The notes beneath the pieces were generated by a model. That model had not been told where the DNA came from. It saw only the letters and a program-made list of their open reading frames with translations, and did no database searches. A program made the translations under genes and the position numbers. From assembly GCF_000742835.1 (NCBI RefSeq), contig NZ_CP008941.1:682001-746000 (forward strand): 64,000 nucleotides of DNA, given 5' to 3'. This document shows, piece by piece, positions 63,912-64,000 of this stretch; position 1 is the stretch's first letter; each line of letters begins with the position of its first letter. This DNA comes from Candidatus Paracaedibacter acanthamoebae (lineage in GTDB: Bacteria > Pseudomonadota > Alphaproteobacteria > Paracaedibacterales > Paracaedibacteraceae).

Positions 63912-64000
63912 GAATTTAATCAATACCCCGTATTTATTAACATGGTATTTTTATTATAACTCTCAAGCCCCCTTGCTCATTCTTATCCAATGTCATTGTT

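Overview
The window is an ordinary chromosomal segment of a Gram-negative alphaproteobacterium with modest GC. It carries complex I of the proton-pumping nuo type, a LolD/LolC-E pair, a dcw cluster headed by mraZ, a phasin-like protein, and the alphaproteobacterial run ftsE-ftsX-DUF218-plsC. The very high share of secreted proteins of unknown function (serpin, PTP-like phytase, nucleotidyltransferase with a signal peptide, low-complexity acidic proteins), the decayed genes, and a sugar-phosphate-type OPA transporter suggest a host-associated or intracellular lineage. Order Holosporales (Paracaedibacter/Odyssella-like) is my best guess; it is inference, not proof.

Layout. 1-6.5 kb: nuoE(partial)-F-G-H-I-J-K, closed by a terminator, with no nuoLMN. 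6.6-11.2 kb: a secreted protein with CheD-like Cys/His spacing, obgE, a perfect 27-bp inverted repeat, and an amino-acid-type ABC uptake operon. 11.2-14.1 kb: a minus-strand set of three abutting open frames (probably one frameshifted secreted-protein gene) and a toxin-like secreted protein. 14.2-18.1 kb: yhhQ-tgt (queuosine salvage) followed by umuDC. 18.1-23.2 kb: minus-strand mraZ-rsmH-ftsL-ftsI-murE with five TGGGN MraZ boxes, then tRNA-Glu and a decayed leucine-rich fragment. 24-31.7 kb: DUF885 peptidase, a serpin, a small lipoprotein, a porin, a leucyl aminopeptidase and an AmpG-like permease. 31.9-32.2 kb: a 127-bp tandem repeat. 32.2-38.1 kb: lolD/lolC-E, then fabI-aroC-sppA.

38.1-38.6 kb holds a strong small-RNA candidate: an RpoH-like promoter, three hairpins whose loops expose CCCTCC anti-Shine-Dalgarno motifs, and a terminator, followed by a second element with a nearly identical terminator. 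38.7-46.7 kb: a secreted NMN-adenylyltransferase-like protein with a Ser-rich tail, an ABC exporter, NAD(P)H-hydrate dehydratase, a secreted PTP-like phytase, a DUF1467 protein and a two-gene HTH operon. 47-52.7 kb: ftsEX-DUF218-plsC-DUF2125-like, an overlapping convergent methyltransferase, and a lone PstS-like binding protein. 52.9-57.4 kb: aroK, an OPA-family transporter, a glycine-zipper secreted protein and rplM-rpsI. 57.8-64 kb: further secreted proteins, an outer-membrane barrel, a subtilase remnant, a decayed secreted-protein gene and a phasin.

Taken together, housekeeping islands (respiration, wall synthesis and division, lipoprotein sorting, fatty acid and aromatic synthesis, ribosome) are separated by fast-evolving, AT-rich secreted-protein genes, several of them visibly broken. 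The most unusual items are the secreted serpin, the secreted nucleotidyltransferase and the anti-SD small RNA.
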